Shown piece by piece: positions 56,425-64,000 of a stretch of 64,000 bases of DNA (its first letter is position 1; the number at the start of each line of letters is the position of its first letter). The position numbers and the translations under genes were made by a program. The notes under the pieces are model-generated. The model was not told the DNA's origin and ran no database searches. It saw nothing but the letters and a program-made list of their open reading frames with translations. The DNA comes from Hyphomicrobiaceae bacterium (GTDB lineage: Bacteria > Pseudomonadota > Alphaproteobacteria > Rhizobiales > Hyphomicrobiaceae): contig JALHOW010000002.1 in NCBI GenBank assembly GCA_022842785.1, positions 682,001 to 746,000 on the forward strand. Reading direction: 5' to 3'.

Positions 56425-57362
56425 TAGCGGATCCTGGGATCGAGGAAGGTGTAGGCGACGTCAACCAGAAGATTGATCAGCACGTAGGCGAACGAGAAGA
56501 GAAGGATCACCGCCTGGATGGTCGGATAGTCGCGCGCAAGCACCGCATCGACGGTGAGCAGGCCAAGTCCGGGCAGCGTGTAAACGGACTCCGTCACGAC
56601 CACGCCGCCGATCAGAATCGCAACGGTAAGGCCGATGATCGTGAGGATCGGCACCGCTGCGTTCGCGAGCGCATGACGGATCAGAACCTTTATCTCGGTC
56701 TGACCTTTGGCGCGCGCCGTGCGGATGTAGTCCTCATTGAGCACTTCGAGCACGCTCGTGCGCGTCATGCGCGCGATGAACGCAATGAACACGAGCGAGA
56801 GCGTCATGGCCGGCAGTATCAGTCGCAGCAGCCAACCGCCGACGCCTTCCCTGATCCGCTGGTATCCTTGCACGGGTAGCCAATCGAGCGTCACAGCGAA
56901 GACGTAGATGAGAATATACCCGACGACGAACACCGGAATGGAGAACCCGAGAACCGAGAACCCCATAACGAAACGGTCGATCCAGGTGCCGTGATTGTGG
57001 GCCGCGATGATGCCAAGGGGCACCGCGACGAGCACAACGAGCAGGATCGTGATAACCGACAGCGAAAGCGTGGGTTCGAGCCGCTCTCCGATGAGTTCAG
57101 CGACCTGCTTCTTGTAGAAGAAGCTCTCACCGAAATCGCCCTGCAGCACACCACTGATCCAGATGATGAACTGCTTGAGGATCGGCTCGTTGAGGCCGAG
57201 GCGCTCACGGATACCTTCGATCTGCTCCGGGCTTGCGTAGTCGCCTGCGATAATGGCTGCCGGATCGGACGGCGTGAGACGCAACATGAGGAAGACAAGC
57301 ACGGCCACGATTGCCAGCACCGGCAATGTGGAGAGAACGCGCCGGAGGATATAGCCGCCCAT
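56421..57362 (-). CDS. Peptide/nickel-type ABC transporter permease (DppB type)
   Basis: A 313-residue inner-membrane permease with six helices. It has the DppB-class start (YILRRVLSTLPVLAIVAVLVF), the RLGLNEPILKQFIIWISGVLQGDFGES stretch in parts, and the EAA loop MTRTSVLEVLNEDYIRTARAKG. Translation is coupled with the DppC-type gene. Upstream is the second binding-protein gene, separated by a strong hairpin (57421-57448) likely to reduce permease expression relative to binding protein. Confidence 0.95.
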   Translation of the reverse strand: MGGYILRRVLSTLPVLAIVAVLVFLMLRLTPSDPAAIIAGDYASPEQIEGIRERLGLNEPILKQFIIWISGVLQGDFGESFFYKKQVAELIGERLEPTLSLSVITILLVVLVAVPLGIIAAHNHGTWIDRFVMGFSVLGFSIPVFVVGYILIYVFAVTLDWLPVQGYQRIREGVGGWLLRLILPAMTLSLVFIAFIARMTRTSVLEVLNEDYIRTARAKGQTEIKVLIRHALANAAVPILTIIGLTVAILIGGVVVTESVYTLPGLGLLTVDAVLARDYPTIQAVILLFSFAYVLINLLVDVAYTFLDPRIRY

Positions 57363-57413
57363 GGAATTCCTAATCTGTCACTGCGAACTATCGTGGTCGA
57401 CGACAGGCGGTCG

Positions 57414-57448
57414 CCAAAATGTATTCCCGGCAAACCCGCCGGGAATAC
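57414..57448 (-). terminator. Hairpin between binding protein A and the permeases (partial terminator)
   Basis: Perfect 11-bp stem (57421-57431 with 57438-57448), 6-base loop, followed on the minus strand by ATTTTGG. It lies 18 bp after the binding-protein stop and could end most transcripts there, giving more binding protein than permease. Confidence 0.7.
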
Positions 57449-57466
57449 AATACGTCAGTTGCCCCA

Positions 57467-59044
57467 TTATTCAATTGTGATGTTCCAGAGAACAGGGGCC
57501 GGCGCCGGCACGATGCCCTTCAGGTTATTGCGGATGGCACCGTGATTGTAGAACTGGCCCAGATGGGCGTGCGTCGGATACTCGGCAACGCGCCTCTGGA
57601 GCGCCTTGACGATGGCCTTCTGCTTGGCCGGGTCGACTTCCTTTGCAAAGTCGTCGCGCAGCTTCTCGATCGTCTCGTCGCAGGGCCAGCCGAACATGGC
57701 CTTGTCGCAGGCGGCATTTACGAAACCAGCCATGACGGGGTTCAGCAGATCGCCCGCAACCCATGAGGTCAGGAAGGCGTGCCAGCCACCGGCTTCCGGC
57801 GGGTCCTTCTTCACGCGGCGGGCGACAACTGTCTGCCAATCCATGGACTGCATGTCGACCTTGAATCCGGCCCGTTCCATGAGCGACTTGGCGACCGGCG
57901 CCAGATTGGTGAGCGACTGATTGTCCGTAGAGTGCATGAGAACGACCGGCGTGCCGTCGTACTTCGCCTCGGCGAGGAGTTCGCGCGCCTTCTTGAAATT
58001 CGACTCGAACATGTCCTCGAAGCCGACCTCGGTGCCGAACGGCGTACCGCAGATGAACAGGCCCTTGCAGACCTTGTAGTACTCCTCCGAACCCACCGTC
58101 GCCTTCAGGAAATCCTCCTGGTTGAACGCATAGAGGACGGCCTGGCGGATCTTGGGATTGTCGAAGGGCTTGTGCAGCACGTTGAAGCGGAAGGTGTACT
58201 GGCTCCCGAGCGGGTTCCAGTTGAACATGTAAATGTCTTTGCTCTTCTTGATCAGCGGATGCAGATCGTGCGGCGGCGCCTCGATGTAGTCGACTTCGCC
58301 GGCGAGCAAGGCGTTCACAGCCTGCTGATGATCGCGGATCGGCAGCCACTCGACGCGGTCGATCTTCACGACTTTACCGCCTGTCGTGCCCGACGGCGGC
58401 TCCGAACGCGGCTTGTAGCCCTCGAATTTCGTGTAGACGAGCTTGCTGCCCGGCACCCACTCATCGCGCTTGAAGATGAACGGTCCCGAGCCGATGAACT
58501 CCTCGATCTGCCGGTTCGGATCGGTTTCGGCGATCCGCTTCGGCATCATGAAGGGCACGTTGGACGATGGCTTGCCGAGCGCCAGCAGCACAAGGCCGGT
58601 CGGCTCTTTGAGCTTGATCTCGAAGGTCTTGTCGTCCTTCGCCTCGACTGAGGCTACGAACGACATCAGCTTCTGGCCCATCGAATCCTTCGACGCCCAG
58701 CGCTTGATCGAGGGGACGATGTCGGCGGTCGTGACCGGCTGGCCGTCGTGCCACATGAGGCCGTCACGCAGTGTCATGGTCCACGTGAGCTTGTCATCTG
58801 ACAGCTTGTACGTATCGACCATCTGCGGCTGGATCTCGCCCTTGTCATCCATGCCGAAGAGCGTGTCGTAGACCATGTAGCCGTGATTTCGGACGATGTA
58901 GGCGGTGGTCCAGATGGGATCGAGAATCTTGAGGTCCGAGTGGGGAACAAAGCGCAGGGTCTTCTGCGCGGACGCCTCGGTTGCGAGAAACGGAACTGCG
59001 GCCGCTACCGCGAATGCGGTCAGCGCACGACGCATAGTGCTCAT
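57467..59044 (-). CDS. Peptide/nickel-type ABC transporter binding protein A (SBP_bac_5)
   Basis: A 525-residue periplasmic solute-binding protein of family 5. The signal peptide is residues 1-26 (ending ASAQ). The mature protein begins KTLRFVPHSDLKILDPIWTTAY, the family start, and has the two-lobe SBP_bac_5 fold throughout. It is about 85 per cent identical by eye to the paralogue at 59300 and of exactly the same length. The ligand is unknown; cluster 5 proteins bind peptides, nickel chelates, glutathione or sugars. AAGGAG lies upstream of the ATG. Confidence 0.94.
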   Translation of the reverse strand: MSTMRRALTAFAVAAAVPFLATEASAQKTLRFVPHSDLKILDPIWTTAYIVRNHGYMVYDTLFGMDDKGEIQPQMVDTYKLSDDKLTWTMTLRDGLMWHDGQPVTTADIVPSIKRWASKDSMGQKLMSFVASVEAKDDKTFEIKLKEPTGLVLLALGKPSSNVPFMMPKRIAETDPNRQIEEFIGSGPFIFKRDEWVPGSKLVYTKFEGYKPRSEPPSGTTGGKVVKIDRVEWLPIRDHQQAVNALLAGEVDYIEAPPHDLHPLIKKSKDIYMFNWNPLGSQYTFRFNVLHKPFDNPKIRQAVLYAFNQEDFLKATVGSEEYYKVCKGLFICGTPFGTEVGFEDMFESNFKKARELLAEAKYDGTPVVLMHSTDNQSLTNLAPVAKSLMERAGFKVDMQSMDWQTVVARRVKKDPPEAGGWHAFLTSWVAGDLLNPVMAGFVNAACDKAMFGWPCDETIEKLRDDFAKEVDPAKQKAIVKALQRRVAEYPTHAHLGQFYNHGAIRNNLKGIVPAPAPVLWNITIE

Positions 59045-59220
59045 TCAGGGAACTCCTTCGAGGTGGACACTCGCCAATGCTCACAAGCGGGCTCTAAAGC
59101 CGGTGGGAGCATTAGGGCGTCGCGCACCTCGCGGAGTCAAACGCTGCACCGCACAAATTGCGGTCATTAATGCCGATAGAATCGGCACTTACGTGGATGC
59201 ATCGATTTACGCATCTGCGA

Positions 59221-59260
59221 AAACAATTCGACCGAGCAGGACCCCGTAGATCCTGCTCGG
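59221..59260 (-). terminator. Intrinsic terminator after binding protein B
   Basis: Perfect 10-bp stem (59232-59241 with 59251-59260), 9-base loop, followed on the minus strand by CGAATTGTTTT. It lies 40 bp after the stop of the upstream binding-protein gene and separates the two paralogues transcriptionally. Confidence 0.75.
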
Positions 59261-59299
59261 CCGCTCTATCTAGTGCACACGCACGTGCGTGCGACGTTC

Positions 59300-60877
59300 T
59301 CAATCGACCGTAATGTTCCAGAGCACCGGAGCCGGCGCGGCAACAACGCCCTTCACGTTATTGCGGAGCGCACCGGGGTTGTACCACTGGCCCAGATGGA
59401 CGTGCGTGGGATACTCGGCGACGCGCCGCTGTACGGCTTCGACGATGGCCTTCTGCTTCGCCGAATCGGTCTCTCTGGCGAAGTCGTCGCGCAGCTTCTC
59501 GATCTGCTCGTCGCAGGGCCAGCCGAACATGGCCTTATCGCAACCGGCGTTCAGGAAGCCGGCCATCACGGGATTGAGCAGATCACCTGCGACCCACGAT
59601 GTCAGGAACGCGTGCCAGCCGCCTGCATCCGGAGCATCCTTCTTGGCGCGACGGGCAACGACCGTCTGCCAATCCATGGACTGCATGTCGACCTTGAGGC
59701 CTGCGCGCTCCATGAGCGACTTGGCGACCGGCGCGAGGTTCGTGAGAACCTGCAGATCGGTCGAATGCATGAGCACGATGGGCGTGCCGTCGTACTTCGC
59801 CTCGGCGAGCAGCTCGCGCGCCTTCTTGAAGTTCGACTCGAGCTTGTCCTCGAAGCCCGCGTCGGTGCCGAAGGGCGTGCCGCAGATGAACATGCCCTTG
59901 CAGAGCTTGTAGAACTCCTCGGTGCCGACGACGGCCTTAAGGAAGTCCTCCTGGTTGAACGCGTAGAAGAGCGCCTGGCGGATCTTCGGATTGTCGAAGG
60001 GCTTGTGGAGGACGTTGAAGCGGAACGTGAACTGGTTGCCGAGCGGGTTCCAGTTGAAGGTGTAGACGTCCTTGCTCTTCTTGATCAGCGGAACGAGATC
60101 GTGCGGCGGCGACTCGATATAGTCGATCTCGCCGGCGAGCAGGGCGTTCACAGACTGCTGGTGGTCACGGATGGGGCGCCACTCGACGCGGTCCACCTTG
60201 ACGACCTTGCCGCCTGTCGTGCCGGACGGCGGCTCCGACCGCGGCTTGTAGCCCTCGAACTTCGTGTAGACGATCTTGCTGCCGGGCTGCCACTCGTCGC
60301 GCTTGAAGACGAAGGGGCCCGAGCCGGTGAATTCTTCGATCTGTTTGTTCGGGTCCGTCTCGGCGACGCGCTTCGGCATCATGAACGGCACGTTCGACGA
60401 CGGCTTACCGAGAGCGAGCAGCACAAGGCCGGTCTGTGACTTGAGCTTGATTTCGAAGGTCTTGGCATCCTTCGCCGTAATCGAATCGACGAAGCTCATC
60501 ATCTTCTGGCCCATCGAATCCTTCGCGGCCCAGCGCTTGATCGAGGGGATGATGTCGTCCGACGTTACAGGCGTGTTGTCGTGCCACATGAGGCCGTCAC
60601 GCAGCGTCATGGTCCACGTGAGCTTGTCGTCCGACAGCTTGTACGTGTCGACCATCTGCGGCTTGATTTCGCCCTTGTCGTCCATGCCGAAGAGCGTGTC
60701 GTAGACCATGTAGCCGTGATTGCGGACCACGTAGGCGGTCGTCCAGATCGGATCGAGGATCTTCAGGTCCGAGTGGGGGACAAAGCGCAGGGTCTTCTGC
60801 GCACTCGCAGCACTAGCAAGAAATGGAATAGTGGCGGCTGCCGCAAGTACGGCCACCGCACGACGCATTGTGCTCAT
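59300..60877 (-). CDS. Peptide/nickel-type ABC transporter binding protein B (SBP_bac_5), tandem paralogue
   Basis: 525 residues, the first gene of the transporter cluster on this strand. Signal peptide 1-26 (ending ASAQ) and the same KTLRFVPHSDLKILDP start as paralogue A; most differences are conservative and spread along the chain, with the signal peptides most diverged. A recent tandem duplication is the simplest origin. GGGAGG lies upstream of ATG 60877; the open frame extends 15 codons further without support. It has its own terminator. Confidence 0.94.
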   Translation of the reverse strand: MSTMRRAVAVLAAAATIPFLASAASAQKTLRFVPHSDLKILDPIWTTAYVVRNHGYMVYDTLFGMDDKGEIKPQMVDTYKLSDDKLTWTMTLRDGLMWHDNTPVTSDDIIPSIKRWAAKDSMGQKMMSFVDSITAKDAKTFEIKLKSQTGLVLLALGKPSSNVPFMMPKRVAETDPNKQIEEFTGSGPFVFKRDEWQPGSKIVYTKFEGYKPRSEPPSGTTGGKVVKVDRVEWRPIRDHQQSVNALLAGEIDYIESPPHDLVPLIKKSKDVYTFNWNPLGNQFTFRFNVLHKPFDNPKIRQALFYAFNQEDFLKAVVGTEEFYKLCKGMFICGTPFGTDAGFEDKLESNFKKARELLAEAKYDGTPIVLMHSTDLQVLTNLAPVAKSLMERAGLKVDMQSMDWQTVVARRAKKDAPDAGGWHAFLTSWVAGDLLNPVMAGFLNAGCDKAMFGWPCDEQIEKLRDDFARETDSAKQKAIVEAVQRRVAEYPTHVHLGQWYNPGALRNNVKGVVAAPAPVLWNITVD

Positions 60878-61348
60878 AATGAGCCTCCCCTGATGTTGAC
60901 GCTTCTTCCGCCGGCCAGCCACACGAAAAATCCGGCCACCGAAACTTGTTGGACGGGCGTTTGGCGCCGTCGTTGCACCAATAAGACGACGTCTGGACCC
61001 ATAAAGTCAAATGCGGCGCCGCCTGAAGCGGCATCATTCCTGCCGCAGAAGGCGGCAGCCATTCGAACCTCCTCGGCGGCAGGCATCCGGGTGATGAAGG
61101 CGAGGGATCACCCACCCGGTCTGCTCACGGGGGCGACCACCAATAGCGGCAAGAAATGCCGAAGGCCGACACGGACCTGCTGCGGGACGCGGGACCTTGA
61201 GCCGCTTTTGCGACGCACGTTCGCGCGATCTTAACCTTTACGGTTTCATAACAAGAACCATGAGTTTCCCGGAAAAGGCCACGTTCCGGGTTTAGGTTCA
61301 CCGAGCTCACCACTGAAACGGGTGTCGCGTTGACGGGGGTTGTTCGTC
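60878..61348. other. 471-bp divergent region between binding protein B and the amidase
   Basis: No convincing gene. It must carry promoters for the transporter cluster (minus strand) and for the amidase (plus strand). A 7-bp inverted repeat CCCGGAA-N9-TTCCGGG occurs at 61268-61290, about 60 bp before the amidase start, in an otherwise AT-richer patch (61228-61270). No known operator was recognised. Confidence 0.45.
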
Positions 61349-62680
61349 ATGTTTCAGGCAGGTGCAGGTAGCCGGCAATCCCGGTTGCGTGCGTACATGC
61401 GTTTGTCAGTCATCTTGCTCGCTCTCGCGGCGGGCATGGCGGTTGATGAGACTTCTGCGCAATCCGCGCGGGCTGCCGCGCCGACGGAGTTCGCTGCCGC
61501 GGCCATTCCAGTGCCGGCGCCGCCAGCCGAGACCCTGAAGAAGACGCGGTTCGTCATCGCGCTCGAGCGCAAGGTCGACTATCAGGTCCAATCGCTGCCG
61601 AACCCGAACCGGGTGATCGTCGATCTTCCGATGGTCAAGCTGCAGCTTCCTCCCTCTATCAAGGGCGACGCCGTGGGCATCGTCAGCGGCTTTCGTGCCG
61701 GCCTCGGTGCGCCGGGCAGGATGCGCGTCGTGATCGACGTGACGGAAGCGGTCGTGGTCGAGAAATCTGAGTTCCTCGGGGGCGCGGGCAGCGGACCTAT
61801 ACTCCTGTCGCTCGAGATCGCCCCGGCCGCCACCGACATGAACTCGCTGGTGCAGGCTGCAGTCGCCATTCCCTCGTCGACCGTGCAGCGTGCGAGCGCT
61901 CCGGGAACGATCCAGCCGCCGGTTCCGCGCCCGGCCGAGCGTCCAGGCAATCGCACCGCCAACGCCTACAAGCCGCTCATCGTCCTGGATCCAGGCCATG
62001 GGGGCCACGATTCCGGGGCAATCCGCAACGGGACCGTCGAGAAAGAGGTCGTTCTGGCCTTTGCGCGCACGTTGCGCGATCAGCTTCGGGCGAGCGGCCA
62101 CTACCGCGTCGCCTTGACCCGCGAGGACGACACGTTCGTGCCTCTCGAGGAGCGGCGGCAGTTTGCGGAAGACCGCAAGGCGGCCCTTTTCATCGCTATT
62201 CACGCCGACTACGCGACTTCGCGGGCACGTGGCGCCACCATCTATTCGCTGCGCGACTCAGTCGCGAACAACCTCGCCGCCTCGGCCCGCCGGAAGGGCG
62301 CGAGCGAGCTCCTCACGGACAGCGAGCTCGCCCCCCTCAAGACGATCGGTCGCCAGGGCGCTGCCGCGCAGAACATCCTTGCCGACCTTGCCGGACGCGA
62401 GGTGGAGGCAACCAAGGACCGCACGAACATATTCGCCCGCGCCGTGATCGAGAACATGGGGCGGAGCACGAACATGAACGAGAACCCGGACCGCAACGCG
62501 GCCTTCCAGGTTCTACTGACCGCCAAGGTTCCGGCCGTGTTGATCGAGCTCGCCTACGTGACCAATCGAGCCGATGCCGCGCAGCTTCGCTCGGAAGACT
62601 GGCGCCGCAACGTCGCCCGCTCGATCCGCTCGGCGATCGACAACTACTTCAGCCATCAAGGCGCGCGCCTGCCCATGTAA
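61349..62680 (+). CDS. N-acetylmuramoyl-L-alanine amidase (AmiC-like, AMIN + Amidase_3)
   Basis: A 443-residue periplasmic peptidoglycan hydrolase that removes stem peptides, typically at the division site. After a signal sequence (about residues 17-39), residues 65-158 form an AMIN-like targeting domain. A Pro/Ala linker leads to the Amidase_3 domain (about 208-437) with zinc ligands His217 (DPGHGGHDSG), Glu231 and His285 (IAIHADY) and catalytic Glu400 (VLIELAYVTN). ATG 61349 is chosen over a TTG three codons upstream. LytM activators (EnvC/NlpD) are not adjacent. Confidence 0.93.
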   Translation: MFQAGAGSRQSRLRAYMRLSVILLALAAGMAVDETSAQSARAAAPTEFAAAAIPVPAPPAETLKKTRFVIALERKVDYQVQSLPNPNRVIVDLPMVKLQLPPSIKGDAVGIVSGFRAGLGAPGRMRVVIDVTEAVVVEKSEFLGGAGSGPILLSLEIAPAATDMNSLVQAAVAIPSSTVQRASAPGTIQPPVPRPAERPGNRTANAYKPLIVLDPGHGGHDSGAIRNGTVEKEVVLAFARTLRDQLRASGHYRVALTREDDTFVPLEERRQFAEDRKAALFIAIHADYATSRARGATIYSLRDSVANNLAASARRKGASELLTDSELAPLKTIGRQGAAAQNILADLAGREVEATKDRTNIFARAVIENMGRSTNMNENPDRNAAFQVLLTAKVPAVLIELAYVTNRADAAQLRSEDWRRNVARSIRSAIDNYFSHQGARLPM

Positions 62681-62703
62681 GCGGTCAGCGCCGCCCCGTC
62701 GTT

Positions 62704-63387
62704 TCAGGGGTCGTGGACGGGATCGATCTTGAAGGTCGCCAGGACCTGATCGGGCGAGGCGTCCGTCGGCAGAGCGTGGAAATTCGCCTCTCGCACCAGC
62801 GCCGGCTCCAGCAGCCGATGGAATTCCTGCCGCTCGACCTCGATGGTCCCGAACTGGCGCAGATGGTCCGTCACGAACTGCGTATCGAGCAGCGTGAAGC
62901 GGCCATGGGCGAGCCGGGCGCAGAGATAGACGAGTGCGACCTTGCTGGCATCACGCTCCGTCGAGAACATGCTCTCGCCGAAGAACGCACCGCCGAGCGC
63001 GACGCCGTAGAGGCCACCGACAATCCGACCGTCCCGCCACGTCTCGACCGTATGGCAATAGCCTTGAGCAAAGAGCGCGCCGTAGAGGCTGCGGATGCGC
63101 GCATTGATCCACGTCGAGCGCCGACCCGCCTTTGAGGCGGCGCACCCGTCGATCACGGCCTCGAAGTCGCTGTTGACGCGGACCTCGAAGATCCCCTGGC
63201 GGACAGTCTTGGCGAGCCGACGCGGAACATGCATCGCATCGAGAGGCAGAATCCCTCGCGACTGCGGCTCGATCCAGTAAAGGGCCGGGTCGTCCGCACT
63301 CTCGGCCATCGGGAAAATGCCGCAGGAGTAGGCCTTCAGCAGGACCTGCGGCGTGATCTCGATGGTGATGTCGTTATGTGACGCCAT
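62704..63387 (-). CDS. aat: Leucyl/phenylalanyl-tRNA-protein transferase
   Basis: 227 residues. It adds Leu or Phe from charged tRNA to N-terminal Arg or Lys of proteins, marking them for ClpAP by the N-end rule. Family landmarks: [51 protein letters not shown] and [15 protein letters not shown] (quoted in parts). Length is normal. It is convergent with the amidase (23-bp gap). Confidence 0.96.
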   Translation of the reverse strand: MASHNDITIEITPQVLLKAYSCGIFPMAESADDPALYWIEPQSRGILPLDAMHVPRRLAKTVRQGIFEVRVNSDFEAVIDGCAASKAGRRSTWINARIRSLYGALFAQGYCHTVETWRDGRIVGGLYGVALGGAFFGESMFSTERDASKVALVYLCARLAHGRFTLLDTQFVTDHLRQFGTIEVERQEFHRLLEPALVREANFHALPTDASPDQVLATFKIDPVHDP

Positions 63388-63619
63388 GAGCGCTCAGTCC
63401 GTACTGCCCCTTTTTGAGTAATTCTAATCGACCTGAAGGGCAAGAGCGAGGCGACGTGCAGCCGCTCCGCAAACGCCGCCGCCGGCTCCCGCGCCACACC
63501 CGCTCGCGACGCCGATCCCCACAATGCTGGGGAGCAACTGCCGCGGTCCGCCGATTGTCGCATTCATCGGCTAGCCATTAACATCGATACTCCGATCGGG
63601 CTGTCTGGGGGAACAACCG

Positions 63620-64000
63620 ATGCTCCGATTTTTCACGTTCCTGATCTTGCCGTTGGTCGGCCTCGCCGCGTGGCATGGCGCGCCGGTCAGTCGTGCTTCG
63701 CTCGGCATTACGACCGAGAACAGCACGCCGGCCGTCTGCAAGGCACCCATCATCCCCGACCTGCGTGAGGCGCCCTCCAGCGGCCCCGAGGCCGGGTGCG
63801 ACGATCCCGAGGGCTGCGAGAACAAGGAGCACATATCCGCGACCTTCCTCCCCTATGCGATCGCGAGCCTCAATGCCTATGGCGGTAGCGGACGGGAAAG
63901 CGGCGACCTCGTGAAATTCGAGCCGAGCTGGAAGGTCGTCGGCGCGCCGGTCGTGAACCAGAATGGGCTGAGCTACATCGTCTTTTCCCGGACCATCGAC
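63620..64000 (+). CDS. Start of a secreted protein, truncated by the window end
   Basis: ATG 63620 opens a frame that runs without a stop to base 64000 (127 codons seen). Residues 1-28 look like a signal peptide (LRFFTFLILPLVGLAAWHGAPV). Four cysteines follow in a loop rich in Pro, Glu and Asp (CKAPIIPD, GCDDPEGCEN). Then comes SATFLPYAIASLNAYG, a pattern faintly like the start of class 3 lipases (a helix with a conserved Asn-Ala-Tyr), but this is too weak to name it. The rest lies outside the window. Confidence 0.55.
   Translation, partial: MLRFFTFLILPLVGLAAWHGAPVSRASLGITTENSTPAVCKAPIIPDLREAPSSGPEAGCDDPEGCENKEHISATFLPYAIASLNAYGGSGRESGDLVKFEPSWKVVGAPVVNQNGLSYIVFSRTID

Overview
This is a high-GC (mid-60s per cent by eye) stretch of bacterial chromosome, densely packed on both strands. 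The gene content points to an alphaproteobacterium, most likely of the Hyphomicrobiales (Rhizobiales). The evidence is the tail end of a gene transfer agent cluster, a mesaconyl-CoA hydratase of the ethylmalonyl-CoA pathway, the order rpsF-rpsR-DUF2232-rplI, a CIRCE-controlled groESL operon, and alphaproteobacterial-type SucC, GroEL and S6 with a long Arg/Gly tail. I cannot fix the genus. No rRNA, tRNA, CRISPR array, insertion sequence or plasmid origin was seen. Gaps over about 300 bp have their own entries. || Layout. 1-2942: end of a gene transfer agent or phage-tail module, namely the baseplate 'megatron' C-terminus followed by a cell-wall hydrolase fused in frame to a holin-like membrane segment. 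2959-9815: glmU, then a TetR-controlled RND efflux operon with a visible operator. 9907-15733: a DUF533/TerB-like protein, an opgH/DUF2306 pair, a medium-chain dehydrogenase and an MgtC/DUF4010 membrane protein. 15995-21704: panB, an aldo/keto reductase, a nitronate monooxygenase/crotonase-like pair, sucC without sucD beside it, and an NTF2-like protein. 21713-25482: envelope region with two tandem YkuD L,D-transpeptidases, a secreted cysteine-rich protein of unknown function and a TSUP permease. 25576-30897: an HpcH/HpaI aldolase, an HNH nuclease, moaB, rnhB, a leaderless NMT1-like binding protein and an aminotransferase. || 30909-36100: stress and translation core, groES-groEL under a CIRCE operator with a strong terminator, then rpsF-rpsR-DUF2232-rplI with a long 5' leader and a terminator. 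36302-43651: a cyclopropane-fatty-acid-synthase-like methyltransferase, pckA, a queuosine-precursor pair (queF plus a YhhQ-like transporter), a DUF1254 protein, a lower-GC membrane protein and an SRPBCC protein. 43751-52380: YbaK-like editing protein, gatC-gatA, mesaconyl-CoA hydratase, a helical-repeat protein, and a three-subunit molybdenum hydroxylase followed by a strong hairpin and a MoaD/ThiS-like sulfur carrier. 52384-60877: a membrane alpha/beta hydrolase, then a complete peptide/nickel-type ABC importer with two near-identical tandem binding proteins. 61349-64000: an AmiC-type amidase, aat, and the start of an unrecognised secreted protein cut by the window edge. || How the genes fit together. 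Most of the window is housekeeping (cell-wall precursors and remodelling, translation, chaperones, central carbon metabolism) with transport and detoxification between. Central-carbon genes are scattered as singletons (sucC, pckA, mch, panB) rather than in operons. No single obvious new defence or secretion system is present. The most unusual items are the hydrolase-holin fusion beside the GTA module, the cysteine-rich secreted protein facing two L,D-transpeptidases, a crotonase-fold protein lacking both hydratase glutamates paired with a nitronate-monooxygenase-like flavoprotein, the molybdenum hydroxylase/MoaD cluster with a 14-bp hairpin, and the duplicated binding proteins with hairpins that could set subunit ratios.
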